Source: Amycolatopsis dendrobii
GTDB lineage: Bacteria > Actinomycetota > Actinomycetes > Mycobacteriales > Pseudonocardiaceae
Reading direction: 5' to 3'
Length of the DNA: 64,000 bases
Assembly: GCF_014145675.1 (NCBI RefSeq)
Contig: NZ_JACGZW010000001.1
Coordinates: forward strand, 248,001 to 312,000
This document shows positions 17,415 through 25,867 of the stretch, piece after piece. Numbering within the stretch: position 1 is the stretch's first letter; the number at the start of each line of letters is the position of its first letter. A model generated the notes under the pieces. It did not search any database. It was given only the letters and a program-made list of their open reading frames with translations, and was not told the DNA's origin. The translations under genes and the position numbers were made by a program.

Positions 17415-18047
17415 ATGGACACGGTGGTCGAACGGATCATTCCGGTGGCGGTTTTTGCGTTGCCGGTGTCGCAGATCCTGTGGGTTGTGCTGGCGGTGCG
17501 CAGGAGCCGGCGCTTGCCGCTCTCGATCGCGACGTTCACCGCCGCCATCGACACGGCGATCCTGCTCTGCGGCGGGCTGGTCGTCGTCCTGGTCACGGCA
17601 CCCGCCGGGGACGGCGAAGGCAGTGCCCTGCACCTGATTCCGGGCCAGGACGTCGCCGGTCTGGGAAACGACGCGGGTTGGCAGATCGCGGGAAACCTGG
17701 TGCTGCTGGCACCGCTCGCGGCGCTGGTCCCGTTTCGGGTGCCCCGGCTGCAGTCGCTCGCACGGGTAGCAGCGGCGGCGGCGCTCGTTTCGATCGGGAT
17801 CGAAGCCGTGCAGTACCTGTTGGACGCCGGCCGGGTCAGCGCCACCGACGACGTACTGTTGAACACGATCGGCGCCACCGCCAGCGCCAGTCTGACTCGC
17901 GGTCTTTGGCGTGCTCTCTCCCCGGTGATCCCTCGCCCTCGCGAGGCCGTAGCTTCCGGCCCGGGAACTCCGGCTGCCGGGCCGCCGGAGTCTCGCACTG
18001 CGGCTCGCTCGGGAAACTCGGAATCGCGCGCCCCCGATCTGCTCTAG
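17415..18047 (+). CDS. VanZ-like membrane protein
   Basis: Integral membrane protein of 210 residues. Hydrophobic helices are visible around residues 8-28, 39-62, 90-107 and 116-137. The family signature near the end reads QYLLDAGRVSATDDVLLNTIGA, matching the Arg/Asp/Asn pattern of VanZ-like proteins. VanZ itself gives low-level teicoplanin resistance, but most homologues have no proven role. The Ser/Pro-rich C-terminus after residue 175 appears disordered. ATG 17415 follows GGGGAGAGG. Confidence 0.82.
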   Translation: MDTVVERIIPVAVFALPVSQILWVVLAVRRSRRLPLSIATFTAAIDTAILLCGGLVVVLVTAPAGDGEGSALHLIPGQDVAGLGNDAGWQIAGNLVLLAPLAALVPFRVPRLQSLARVAAAAALVSIGIEAVQYLLDAGRVSATDDVLLNTIGATASASLTRGLWRALSPVIPRPREAVASGPGTPAAGPPESRTAARSGNSESRAPDLL

Positions 18048-18876
18048 AAGCGTGGGCACGGCCTGTTCGCGCCTCCGTGAACGATGCCCGCTTGCGTTCG
18101 GCCGCACGCAAAGTTGCGACGGACGGCCAAATGGCGGCAACTTCAGCGGGCCAGCTTCGCGTACGAGACGAGCAGCACACGACCACGCCCAGGACTATCC
18201 GGACGTGTCGTTGCTGGCTCGACCTTGCCCCGGACGGCAAGGCGGCTGCAACAAGGTCGGCGTCGACTGCGGCAGCTTGATCCACGCGCTCGCGTCGGAA
18301 TCACGCTGCCCGCCAACGCAGCGCCCAGTTCGCGTTCGGCACCTTCGGAAGGGTGGAAACGCGCCCGGCCGGGTCGGCGACATCAGCGTCTGTCGTCCAT
18401 CGTGCCCGGCACAAAGGGTCCTGGCTCGGTGCCGGATAGAAATGCCGGTCGCCCAACCGGGCCATGCGGGGAGTCCGGTGCTCAGTAATGGGCACGCTGG
18501 GTTCGGCGGGCGGTCCGAGGGAACTGACCGGTCGGCTCCGCCCCTGCTTTCGCTCGACAACCACGGCGGGCTCCCGCGCGGACCACGGGTACCCCGGCGC
18601 ATCGCCGGAGCGTACTTGCGCTGACTCCGTGCGCGGCCACTCCGATCCTGCCAGTGTGTGTCGATATTGATCGGCTCGACGCGTACCAAGTCCCGACGGT
18701 TGGCCTGCAGAATTCGGCCGAGACAGTGACGCGTCCAGCGATAAAGTTCACATCGCCCATCGGGGTGAACCGATGCTTGCCCGCCGATTTAGACGCAGAT
18801 TTCCTTCTTTTTCACCATTGTGCTGTGCGCTTAACAGCGGGCGCGTGTGTGCTCAATTCTGATTGCAGGTGACACC
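18048..18876. other. 829-bp stretch without a recognisable gene
   Basis: No frame on either strand has convincing codon bias. GC content falls towards 18690-18880, just beyond the 3' end of the antiporter gene. No repeat, tRNA or mobile element was recognised. Confidence 0.5.
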
Positions 18877-20121
18877 CTAGTCGCCGGTCCGGGCCAGTTG
18901 GACTTCGCGATAGGGGTCCAGGCCCTTCTGCCGGGCGCGGCAGGCGATGAGGGAGAGCATGGGGCCGGCCATCGCGGTGGTGGCGACGGCCATGAGAACC
19001 ATTGCGCCGTAGAGCTGTTGGTCGAGCAGACCGGCCTGTAGGCCGATGCCGAGTGCGACGAGTTCGGTGAGCCCGCGGGTGTTCATGAGGCTGGCGATGA
19101 CGGCTGCTCGTTCGGAGGGAAGCCCGCCGGCGCGTGCTCCTGCGTAGGTGCCGGCGCATTTTCCGAGGACGGCAAGGGTGACGATCATGCAGAAGTCGCC
19201 GATGCCAGCGAGTCCGAGGCGGGAGAGATCGACGTTGAAGCCGGCGATGACGAAGTAGACCGGAAGCAGTTGTCGTGCGGCGAACTCGATCGGACGGGTG
19301 ATCGTTTCGCGGGCGCGGCCGGTCAGGGTTCTGGGCATGATCATGCCGAAGAGGAACGCGCCGAACACGAGGTGCAGGCCCATCAGTTGGGTGGCCGCCG
19401 CGGTGGCGAGGGTGCCGACGAAGACGACGGTCACGGTCGCCGCCGCGGGGTTGGTGCTGGCGAGGAGCCGGGTGAGCAGGGGACGCACGCCGATGAACAT
19501 GACGGCGATGAACGGGATCAGGAGCAAGGGTTGCCAGTGCGCTGCGAAGTTGTGAGTGGAGAGGGCTTGAACGAACGCGAGCATGGCCCAGGCGACGGCA
19601 TCACAGGCAGCGGCTGAGGAGAGCGCGATCGCGCCGACGGCGGTGTTGGTGAGGTGTCGTTCGGCGATGATGCGGGCGAGTACGGGGAACGCGGTGATCG
19701 ACAGGGTGACGCCGATGAACAGGATGAATCCGGTACGGCTGGTCGAATGGTGGTGTCCGGCGAGGTAGACGGCGAGCGCGGCGCCGAGTCCGAAGGGCAG
19801 TGCGGTCGATCCGATCGCGACGGCGGCAGTGGCCCGGCGGGTGCTCCGGCTGCCGATGTGCTCGATGCCCGTGCCTACCAGGAACATGAACAGGGCGAGG
19901 CCGAGGTTGGCCGGGGTGTGGAGGAAGGGCCGGATGTCGGCGGGGAAGAGCGTGCGGGTCAGAGCGCCGTCGAAGAGGGTCGGGCCGAGGGCGATGCCGG
20001 CGATGATTTCGCCGATGACCGGAGGCTGGCCCAGTTTCCGTGCGAGGAATCCGGCGGCACTGGCCAGCGCGATGATGAGCGAGAGGTCGAGCAGGAGGAA
20101 CGCCACCTGGTGCTCACTCAC
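18877..20121 (-). CDS. CPA2-family cation:proton antiporter
   Basis: Integral membrane monovalent cation/H+ antiporter of 414 residues. It has about a dozen hydrophobic helices and the CPA2/KefB-type motifs GQPPVIGEIIAGIALGPTLF near the N-terminus and FLVGTGIE (residues 80-90). No C-terminal RCK/TrkA domain is present, so it is the transport domain alone. The start is GTG 20121. It is divergent from the small HEAT-repeat gene. There is no link to the neighbouring biosynthetic cluster beyond position. Confidence 0.87.
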   Translation of the reverse strand: MSEHQVAFLLLDLSLIIALASAAGFLARKLGQPPVIGEIIAGIALGPTLFDGALTRTLFPADIRPFLHTPANLGLALFMFLVGTGIEHIGSRSTRRATAAVAIGSTALPFGLGAALAVYLAGHHHSTSRTGFILFIGVTLSITAFPVLARIIAERHLTNTAVGAIALSSAAACDAVAWAMLAFVQALSTHNFAAHWQPLLLIPFIAVMFIGVRPLLTRLLASTNPAAATVTVVFVGTLATAAATQLMGLHLVFGAFLFGMIMPRTLTGRARETITRPIEFAARQLLPVYFVIAGFNVDLSRLGLAGIGDFCMIVTLAVLGKCAGTYAGARAGGLPSERAAVIASLMNTRGLTELVALGIGLQAGLLDQQLYGAMVLMAVATTAMAGPMLSLIACRARQKGLDPYREVQLARTGD

Positions 20122-20153
20122 GCGGAGACCCCTTTGCTCGGCGCGCTGCGGAT

Positions 20154-20190
20154 TCGACAGGATTCGGCCGGGTGCCGCATAATCAAGGTG
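20154..20190 (+). promoter_or_regulatory. Candidate promoter giving a leaderless transcript
   Basis: TCGACA (20154-20159) and CATAAT (20178-20183) with an 18-base spacer. Transcription would begin about at GTG 20190, leaving no 5' leader, which is common in actinomycetes. Confidence 0.45.
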
Positions 20191-20630
20191 TGCCTGGTCG
20201 TTCGGTCTGGTCGCTGACCCCGCAGCAGAGCATCGAGGCGGAGTGCGCGCGTCGCGGGCGTCCCGCAGTCGTGGACGGATGCGCCAAGTTGATTGTCGGG
20301 GAACCGGTCGACGAATCGCTGATCCGCGCGCTCGGCGGTCCGGGCGCCGACAAGTTCTTCGACGGCGCCCAGCACGACGACCTCTACTGGTTCCGGGTGT
20401 GGGGCGCGCGCGGCCTGCTGTGGGCGTGGGAGGAGTCCGCTACGCCCGCGATACTCGCCGCGCTGGAGGATGAGTCGTGGCGGGTGCGCGAGATGGGGCT
20501 GAAGGTGATTGCACGGCATTTGCTGGGTGACGCGCTCGAAGCCGCGGCTGCGCTTCGAGACGACTCGGTGCTTCGGGTGCGAGAGGCGGCCCGCCGCGCG
20601 GTCGTGCTGCTGACCCAGGCCGGGGCCTGA
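20190..20630 (+). CDS. Small HEAT-repeat protein
   Basis: 146-residue helical-repeat protein of unknown role. The C-terminal half has HEAT-like helices (SATPAILAALEDESWRVREM and LRDDSVLRVREAARRAVVLL). GTG 20190 begins MPGRSVWSLTPQQS and sits where a transcript from the CATAAT box would begin; GTG 20172 is an upstream alternative. It ends 8 bases from the convergent P450 stop and so marks the left border of the NRPS/PKS cluster. Confidence 0.7.
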   Translation: MPGRSVWSLTPQQSIEAECARRGRPAVVDGCAKLIVGEPVDESLIRALGGPGADKFFDGAQHDDLYWFRVWGARGLLWAWEESATPAILAALEDESWRVREMGLKVIARHLLGDALEAAAALRDDSVLRVREAARRAVVLLTQAGA

Positions 20631-20638
20631 GCGGCGGG

Positions 20639-21865
20639 TCACGCGCGGCTCGTGAAGGCCATGGGCAGGGACCGGTACCCGCGGAAGAAGTTCGACTCGA
20701 GGTGGACGGGGTCGCCGCGCAGTTCGGCCGTGCCGACCAGTTCGAGCATCGCTTTGACGATCGAGCCCACTTCGAGCCGCGCCAGGAACGCCGCGATGCA
20801 GTAGTGGGAACCCAGCCCGAAGGTCAGGTGCCGGTTGGGCTTGCGGGTGAAGTCGAGCGTGTCCGGACGATCGAATACCTCGGGGTCGCGGTTGGCCGAT
20901 CTCAGCCACAGGGTGACGAATTCCCCGGCGTGCATGCGGGTTCCGCCGATCTCGACGTCCTCGGTGGCGACCCGCATCACGTGGCTGACCGGGCATCCGA
21001 GCCGGAGAATCTCTTCGGTCGCGGTATCCGGGTCGGCGCGCCCGGCGCGCAGCATCGCCCACTCGCCCGGGTCCGTGACGAGGGTGAGCGCGCCGGCGCT
21101 CGACGTGTGCCGTGCCGTCTCGTTGCCGCCCGCGATCAGGTCGTGGCAGTTCATCACTGCGATCTCGGGCCGTATCGGCTGGTCGTACATCGTCGCGTTC
21201 GCGAGAACGGTAGCGACGTCGTTCCCCGGCCGGCGGCGTTTCGCGGCCAGCAGTTTGTGGCAGTAGCCGAACAGCTTGGTGTGCGCGGCGATCTGCGCGT
21301 TGGAGGTGGTGTAACCGGACCCGCTGAAGGCCGCCTGCGTCAGCTCCTTGACATGATCGCGGTCGTCGTCGGGCACGCCGAGCAGTTCGCAGGTGACGAT
21401 CGTCGGCAGCGGCGCGGCGACCTTCTCGACGAAGTCGAACGTGCCCTGGTCCAGTACAGCGGACACCAGGTCCCGCGCTATCTGCAGTGTGCTGTCGGTG
21501 AGCTTGCGCAGCAATTTCGGTGTGAACGACGTGTTGATCGTCTTCCGCATTTCTGCGTGGGCCGGGTCGTCGGTCACCAGCAGCGACAACCCGCCCGCGG
21601 CCGCGCCGGCTTTATCGTCGGTGGGTTTCTCGCCCAGGTGCATGCCTTTCTGCGAGGAGAAGAGGTGCGCGTTGCGCTGGACTTCCTGGATGTGCCGGTA
21701 CCGCGTGACGGCCCAGTGCTCGCGGAAACCGCCGGACCGGATCGGCCTGCCGAATTCCCGCATCTGCTTCCACGCGCGCTCCGGCCGGTCGTCGGAATAG
21801 AGCCGGGCGTCGGTCAGGTCGATTCTCGCGAGATCCTCGAGGACGTCGGGAGTGCCGCTGTTCAT
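20639..21865 (-). CDS. Cytochrome P450 of the NRPS cluster
   Basis: Complete bacterial class I P450, 408 residues. I-helix motif AGGNET (245-250), EEILR (K-helix ExxR) and haem loop FGLGSHYCIAAF with Cys356. The usual Gly after CI is replaced by Ala. As the last gene of the leftward NRPS operon, 26 bases after the PKHD hydroxylase, it probably oxidises a carrier-bound amino acid or the finished peptide. P450s paired with A-T-TE proteins (as in nikkomycin and novobiocin pathways) hydroxylate the beta-carbon, which makes NRPS-B a candidate partner. No ferredoxin gene is adjacent. Confidence 0.9.
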   Translation of the reverse strand: MNSGTPDVLEDLARIDLTDARLYSDDRPERAWKQMREFGRPIRSGGFREHWAVTRYRHIQEVQRNAHLFSSQKGMHLGEKPTDDKAGAAAGGLSLLVTDDPAHAEMRKTINTSFTPKLLRKLTDSTLQIARDLVSAVLDQGTFDFVEKVAAPLPTIVTCELLGVPDDDRDHVKELTQAAFSGSGYTTSNAQIAAHTKLFGYCHKLLAAKRRRPGNDVATVLANATMYDQPIRPEIAVMNCHDLIAGGNETARHTSSAGALTLVTDPGEWAMLRAGRADPDTATEEILRLGCPVSHVMRVATEDVEIGGTRMHAGEFVTLWLRSANRDPEVFDRPDTLDFTRKPNRHLTFGLGSHYCIAAFLARLEVGSIVKAMLELVGTAELRGDPVHLESNFFRGYRSLPMAFTSRA

Positions 21866-21891
21866 CGGGGGCCTTTCAGCTGCCGGGCAGG

Positions 21892-22602
21892 TCAGATGTC
21901 GGCGTTGATCCGGAGGGCGGTGGCCGCGAGTTCCCGGGCCAGCTGGGCGTTGGCGGAGCCGGCTTCGGTGCTTTCGAGACGGGTTGCCAGCAGATTCAGC
22001 TGCGAGGCGAGCCGACGCTGCTCGTGGTCGCGGATCATGCTTTGCAGCCAGAGCACGGCGGCGAGCCGCACGCCCCTGGTCACCGGGGTGACCTGGTGAG
22101 GCAGGCCGGTCGGGTAGGCGACTGCTGACCCGGCGGGCAGTTTGTAGGTGTGCGTGCCCCACGGGCTGCCGAACGAGAGTTCGCCTCCGTCATAGGTATC
22201 CGGCTCGGCCAGGAACACTGTCATGGAGAAGTCGCTGCGGACGTAGTTCTGGCCGAACGGACCGTATGCCTCGTTCTGCACCGTGAACCCCATGATCGGC
22301 GAGTCGATGTGCGTGCCGTACGCCATGCCGTCTTCGTACCGGCTGATGATCGCGCGGGTGATCGACCGCGGGAACACGGAGTTGTTGAGATCCAGGTTCG
22401 CCCGCACCGCTCGGTCGACGATCTTGACGACCTCGACGTACTGCTGTTCCGAGGCCATTTCCTGGTTGTTCTTGACCTCGGCGCTGCCGCCGTCGGCGCT
22501 CACCCGCCCGTCGACGAACCGCGCCGCGCCGACCTTGCCGGTCACTGTTTTGAGCTCAGTCGGGTCGAGGAAGTTGTCGATGACGCGAATGGTGGGCCAC
22601 AT
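21892..22602 (-). CDS. PKHD-type Fe(II)/2-oxoglutarate dioxygenase
   Basis: Non-haem iron oxygenase of the YbiX/PiuC (PKHD) type, 236 residues. It has the HxD ligands in YGTHIDSPIM (His98, Asp100), distal His169 in GLPHQVTPVTRGVR and the following Arg for 2-oxoglutarate. The C-terminal extension (about 180-236) is helical. Within the operon it is one of three oxidative enzymes (with the VioC/AsnO-like protein and the P450). Proteins of this family are often linked to iron metabolism, but the setting suggests peptide or amino-acid tailoring. Confidence 0.85.
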   Translation of the reverse strand: MWPTIRVIDNFLDPTELKTVTGKVGAARFVDGRVSADGGSAEVKNNQEMASEQQYVEVVKIVDRAVRANLDLNNSVFPRSITRAIISRYEDGMAYGTHIDSPIMGFTVQNEAYGPFGQNYVRSDFSMTVFLAEPDTYDGGELSFGSPWGTHTYKLPAGSAVAYPTGLPHQVTPVTRGVRLAAVLWLQSMIRDHEQRRLASQLNLLATRLESTEAGSANAQLARELAATALRINADI

Positions 22603-22626
22603 GGGAGTTCCTCCGAAGCAGGCGGG

Positions 22627-23367
22627 TCAGGCAAGGGACGAGCCGATCTCAGCGAGCAGCCGCGGCTGCGCAGGGCGCAGGAAGAAGTGATCGCCCGGCA
22701 TGGCGCGCACGCGCCAGGCGGCGCTGGTCTGGGATCCCCACGCGCTGACGTCGTCCTTCCGCACGGACGGGTCGCCGATCCCGTAGAACGCGGTGATCGG
22801 GCAGGGCAGCGGGGGTTCGGGTCGGTAGCGGTATCGCTCGCTCAGCGCGAAGTCGGCGCGCAGCGCGGGCAGTACGAGTTCGAGCAGGTCCGGATCGGCG
22901 AGGACCTCGGGCCGGGTCGCCCGGAAACGTGCGATCTCCCGGACGAACTCCGCGTCGGGCAGCCGGTGGATGGGTTCGGAGCGGACCGGGACCTGCGGGG
23001 CGCCGCGGCCGGACGCGAACAGGTGCCGGGGCAGCGGGTCCCCGCAGCGCCGCAGCTGCCGGACGAACTCGAATGACACCAGCGCGCCCAGGCTGTGGCC
23101 GAAGGTCGCGTAGGGCAGGTCCAGCAGTCCGGAGAGGCCGCGGTGCAACTGCGGGAGCAGAGCGGACAGCTGGTACCAGGGCGGTTCGCTGAGCCGGGAT
23201 TCGCGGCCGGGCAGCTGGACCGCGCACAGCTCGACATCAGGCGGCAGGTGCTCCCGCCATGGCCGGTAAACCGACGCACCGCCTCCGGCGTACGGGAAGC
23301 ACAGCAGCCGAAGCCGCGGCGTCAGCGGCGCGGGCCAGCGGATGATCCAGCGGCCGGGGTCAGTCAT
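22627..23367 (-). CDS. Type II thioesterase (Ser nucleophile)
   Basis: Editing thioesterase of 246 residues that clears mis-acylated carrier domains or releases carrier-bound intermediates. The N-terminal FPYAGGGASVYRPW, QLPGRESRL, nucleophile GHSLG (Ser92) and the C-terminal PGDHFFL histidine are all typical. ATG 23367 overlaps the ACT-protein stop by 8 bases; an upstream ATG at 23382 is possible. It is the second type II thioesterase in this operon and, unlike the first, has a normal serine. Confidence 0.9.
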   Translation of the reverse strand: MTDPGRWIIRWPAPLTPRLRLLCFPYAGGGASVYRPWREHLPPDVELCAVQLPGRESRLSEPPWYQLSALLPQLHRGLSGLLDLPYATFGHSLGALVSFEFVRQLRRCGDPLPRHLFASGRGAPQVPVRSEPIHRLPDAEFVREIARFRATRPEVLADPDLLELVLPALRADFALSERYRYRPEPPLPCPITAFYGIGDPSVRKDDVSAWGSQTSAAWRVRAMPGDHFFLRPAQPRLLAEIGSSLA

Positions 23368-23755
23368 CTGCGGGCCCCACAACGCGGTGTCCCGCGGCGG
23401 CGAGCGCCTTCGAGGCCGCTTGGAGCTCAGTGACCAGCAGGTAGTCGGTGTCGTAGGTGGCGACCGCGAACACGCTCAGCCCGGCGTCCGCCAGCGGCGC
23501 GACGACTGACGAGAGCACGCCTGGTTCGTCGAGTCCCGACATGCCCGCGACCCGCAGGCAGTGCCATCCGCTGTCGCGGACCGCTCCGGGGACCTGGACG
23601 TCTTCGGCACAGATGACCGTCAGCTCGTCGCTCGTGCGCGTGACGCTGAGGAAATCGGCGGACCGGGTGAGCGCGTCGCCTGGGATCGGTGCGGCGGGCG
23701 GCAGCCGGCATACGGAGTATCTGCCGGGGACGGACCGGAGCGTTCGGGAGGACAT
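23360..23755 (-). CDS. ACT-domain protein (CASTOR/ACT7-like)
   Basis: 131-residue protein with tandem ACT-like folds. The second half reads SGLDEPGVLSSVVAPLADAG followed by LSVFAVATYDTDYLLV, the ACT7-type signature. ACT domains bind amino acids to regulate enzymes. Because the operon's homoserine dehydrogenase lacks its own ACT domain, this protein may supply feedback control in trans, or may instead sense a pathway amino acid. ATG 23755 begins MSSRTLRSVPG. It is co-transcribed between the VioC/AsnO-like and thioesterase genes. Confidence 0.8.
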   Translation of the reverse strand: MSSRTLRSVPGRYSVCRLPPAAPIPGDALTRSADFLSVTRTSDELTVICAEDVQVPGAVRDSGWHCLRVAGMSGLDEPGVLSSVVAPLADAGLSVFAVATYDTDYLLVTELQAASKALAAAGHRVVGPADD

Positions 23756-23765
23756 CGGGCTGCTC

Positions 23766-24821
23766 CTAGTAGACGACCCGCGAATCGCAGGCGAGGCGGT
23801 GGGCACGGGACTTGCGGAGGTCGCGGGTGATGTTGACGCGCTTGAACCAGCGGTCGGTGCCGTCGTAGCGAGCGCGGAAGGACGCCCGGCCATGGACAGC
23901 GCGGAAATTGTCGATGAGCACAATGTCGCCGGGCCGCAGCACGATCTCGCGCAGCCGGCGATCGATCGCCCGGCAGATCGCGTCGAGCGCGGCGCGCGCC
24001 GGCGGGTCGTCACCCGGGACGTCCATGTAATAGGGATCGATGGCGAGATAGGGCGCGACGGGGTCGCCCGAGAGCACAGCGACCCGCTGCGGGCTGCTGT
24101 TCATCTGGTCGACGCGGTCTCGCGCGGCCAGCAGCAGCGTGCCCTCGCGGCCCGGCGGGATCTCCGCGGTCCGGTCCTCCGCCGCGAGATGCGAGTCGTC
24201 CGGCCGGATGCGGAAACGGGGCTGGAACAGTACGTCGCGTACTTCCGAATCGAGGGTGACGTCGCCGATCGAGGCGAAGGTGGTGGGGATCAGGTCGTGA
24301 TTGCGCAGCCCGAGCAGAGCAAGATAGTCGCACCGGAGCGGATGGAACGCCTCCTCGGTGTGCCATGCCAGGGTTTCGCTGCTCCCGCTGCCGAGCTGTG
24401 TGTGTTCGTGGCCGGGCGAGGGCGAGATATCGTGCACCACCGCGCCGTTCTGCTGCGTGGCCCAGCCGAAGATCTCGCCGAGCAAGGAGGCGACGAGCAC
24501 GAGCCAGAGCTCCTCGCGCAGCGTCGAGCCCCGGTCGGGCTGGCGGGCCCAATGCCGCGGGGTCGGGCCGATCGCGGCGTCGTTCACCGGCAGCCCGCTG
24601 ACAACGCATGCGGCGTTCGTCTCGCGGGTGCGCATGGCGCCCAAGGTGCTGCGCAGCCGCAGCGGCAGCTCCTGTGCGTGGAGTGCCGCTGCCGCAAGGA
24701 ATCCCGGGTTGTCGGCGCGATCGTGCCGGGACATCAAGCGGGAGAGCAGTCCCTCGATCTCGTCGACTTCTCGCCGAGTCAGCGCGAACCGTGCGAGGGT
24801 GTCCGCTGTGGTCAAGTGCAT
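23766..24821 (-). CDS. VioC/AsnO-like amino-acid beta-hydroxylase
   Basis: Fe(II)/2-oxoglutarate oxygenase of the clavaminate-synthase-like family, 351 residues, close to VioC length. The iron ligands are in AWHTEEAFHPLRCDYL (His154, Glu156), matching the HxE and following FHP-R-DYL of arginine and asparagine hydroxylases. The distal His is in NFRAVHGRASF and the 2OG-binding Arg lies nearby. Family members hydroxylate free Arg, Asn, citrulline, enduracididine or Lys. The first A domain of NRPS-A has acidic pocket residues, so a basic amino acid is one possible substrate. It overlaps the homoserine dehydrogenase by 10 bases. Confidence 0.85.
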   Translation of the reverse strand: MHLTTADTLARFALTRREVDEIEGLLSRLMSRHDRADNPGFLAAAALHAQELPLRLRSTLGAMRTRETNAACVVSGLPVNDAAIGPTPRHWARQPDRGSTLREELWLVLVASLLGEIFGWATQQNGAVVHDISPSPGHEHTQLGSGSSETLAWHTEEAFHPLRCDYLALLGLRNHDLIPTTFASIGDVTLDSEVRDVLFQPRFRIRPDDSHLAAEDRTAEIPPGREGTLLLAARDRVDQMNSSPQRVAVLSGDPVAPYLAIDPYYMDVPGDDPPARAALDAICRAIDRRLREIVLRPGDIVLIDNFRAVHGRASFRARYDGTDRWFKRVNITRDLRKSRAHRLACDSRVVY

Positions 24822-25864
24822 GATGTGCTCCGGCTGATGTCGAGGACGTCGCGCAGCATCGCGGCGGATGCCGGTTCCGCGCCAGGTTCCAGGCTGGCCG
24901 CGGAGATCCGCATGTTCCGGTCGGTGTGGAACACGATCCCCATCTCGTCGGGGTGCAGCCGCGCGAGCGGGTGGTCGTCCGGCACGGGTGCCGGCTCGAC
25001 CGAGAGCCGGTAACCGGTCGCGTCGGCCTCGGCCAAGCACAGCAGGACGAGCCGGCGGCCGTCGGCCAGCGGCGCGCGAACGTCGTCGGCGGTGAGTTCG
25101 CGGATCCCGCGGATTGCGACGTCCTTGACCGTGCAGGGCATGCGCAGCACGGCGTTCGCCGCGATCGCCAGTTTGCAGGCCGCGTCGTGCCCGTCTACGT
25201 CAAGGCTCGGATCAGCCTCGGCGATTCCGCGCCGCTGGGCGTCGCGGACGGCGTCAGCAAAGGAGATTCCGCGTTCCATCGCCCGCAGAATGCTGTGACT
25301 GGTGCCGTTCAGGACTCCTTCCATCCGGGTGATCCGGCATCCGGCGAGATCGCGCTGTCCCATCGTGACGACCGGCAGCGCCCCGGCTACGGTCGCGCTG
25401 AATCGAAGCATCGAGCCGTATTCGGCGGCGAGCGCGGAGAGTTCCTCGTACGCCAGGGCGACCGGGCCTTTGTTGGCGAGGACGGCGTGCTTTCCGCTGC
25501 CGAGCGCGTGCCGGACAGCGGAGAGGCCGGGTTCGCCGTCGACGAGGTCGACCGGCGTCGCTTCGAGCAGGATGTCGGCCTCTGCGCGGTCGAGCATTTC
25601 GACCGGGGTCAGACCGGAGACGCCGACTCGGGGCAGTTCGCCGAGCGGCCGACGTTCGGCGAGAGCGGTGCGCAGCACGGCGAGTTCGAGTCCAGCGGGG
25701 TCGACAGCGCCGCCGCCGAACTCCGCCACACCGGTCACGAGCAGCCGCACGCCGTGCTCGGCTGCCAGTGCCTCGCCCTGCTCGTCGAGGATGTCCAGTA
25801 CGCCGCCGCCGACGTGTCCCGCGCCGGCGAGCGCCAGCCGCCAGGTTTTCGGTTCTGTCGCCAT
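24812..25864 (-). CDS. Homoserine dehydrogenase-like protein
   Basis: NAD(P)-dependent reduction of aspartate semialdehyde to homoserine, 350 residues. Rossmann motif GAGHVGGGV, the VLANKGPVAL segment (in place of the usual ANK), VLNGTSHSIL, and the catalytic DPSLDVDGHDAACKLAIAAN region are present. It lacks the C-terminal ACT domain of housekeeping enzymes. Co-location with SHMT, ACT protein and NRPS genes suggests a dedicated supply of homoserine, threonine or a derived amino acid for the peptide. Start ATG 25864, three bases after the SHMT stop. Confidence 0.85.
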   Translation of the reverse strand: MATEPKTWRLALAGAGHVGGGVLDILDEQGEALAAEHGVRLLVTGVAEFGGGAVDPAGLELAVLRTALAERRPLGELPRVGVSGLTPVEMLDRAEADILLEATPVDLVDGEPGLSAVRHALGSGKHAVLANKGPVALAYEELSALAAEYGSMLRFSATVAGALPVVTMGQRDLAGCRITRMEGVLNGTSHSILRAMERGISFADAVRDAQRRGIAEADPSLDVDGHDAACKLAIAANAVLRMPCTVKDVAIRGIRELTADDVRAPLADGRRLVLLCLAEADATGYRLSVEPAPVPDDHPLARLHPDEMGIVFHTDRNMRISAASLEPGAEPASAAMLRDVLDISRSTSCT

Positions 25865-25867
25865 CGT

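Noticed and set aside
17415-18047. Glycopeptide-resistance gene (vanZ)
   Set aside because: Only a general VanZ-like match; no vanH/A/X or regulatory genes nearby.
18877-20121. Antiporter as a self-resistance gene of the NRPS cluster
   Set aside because: It is outside the operons, beyond the HEAT-repeat gene, and is an ordinary CPA2 ion antiporter; the EntS-like MFS is the better exporter candidate.
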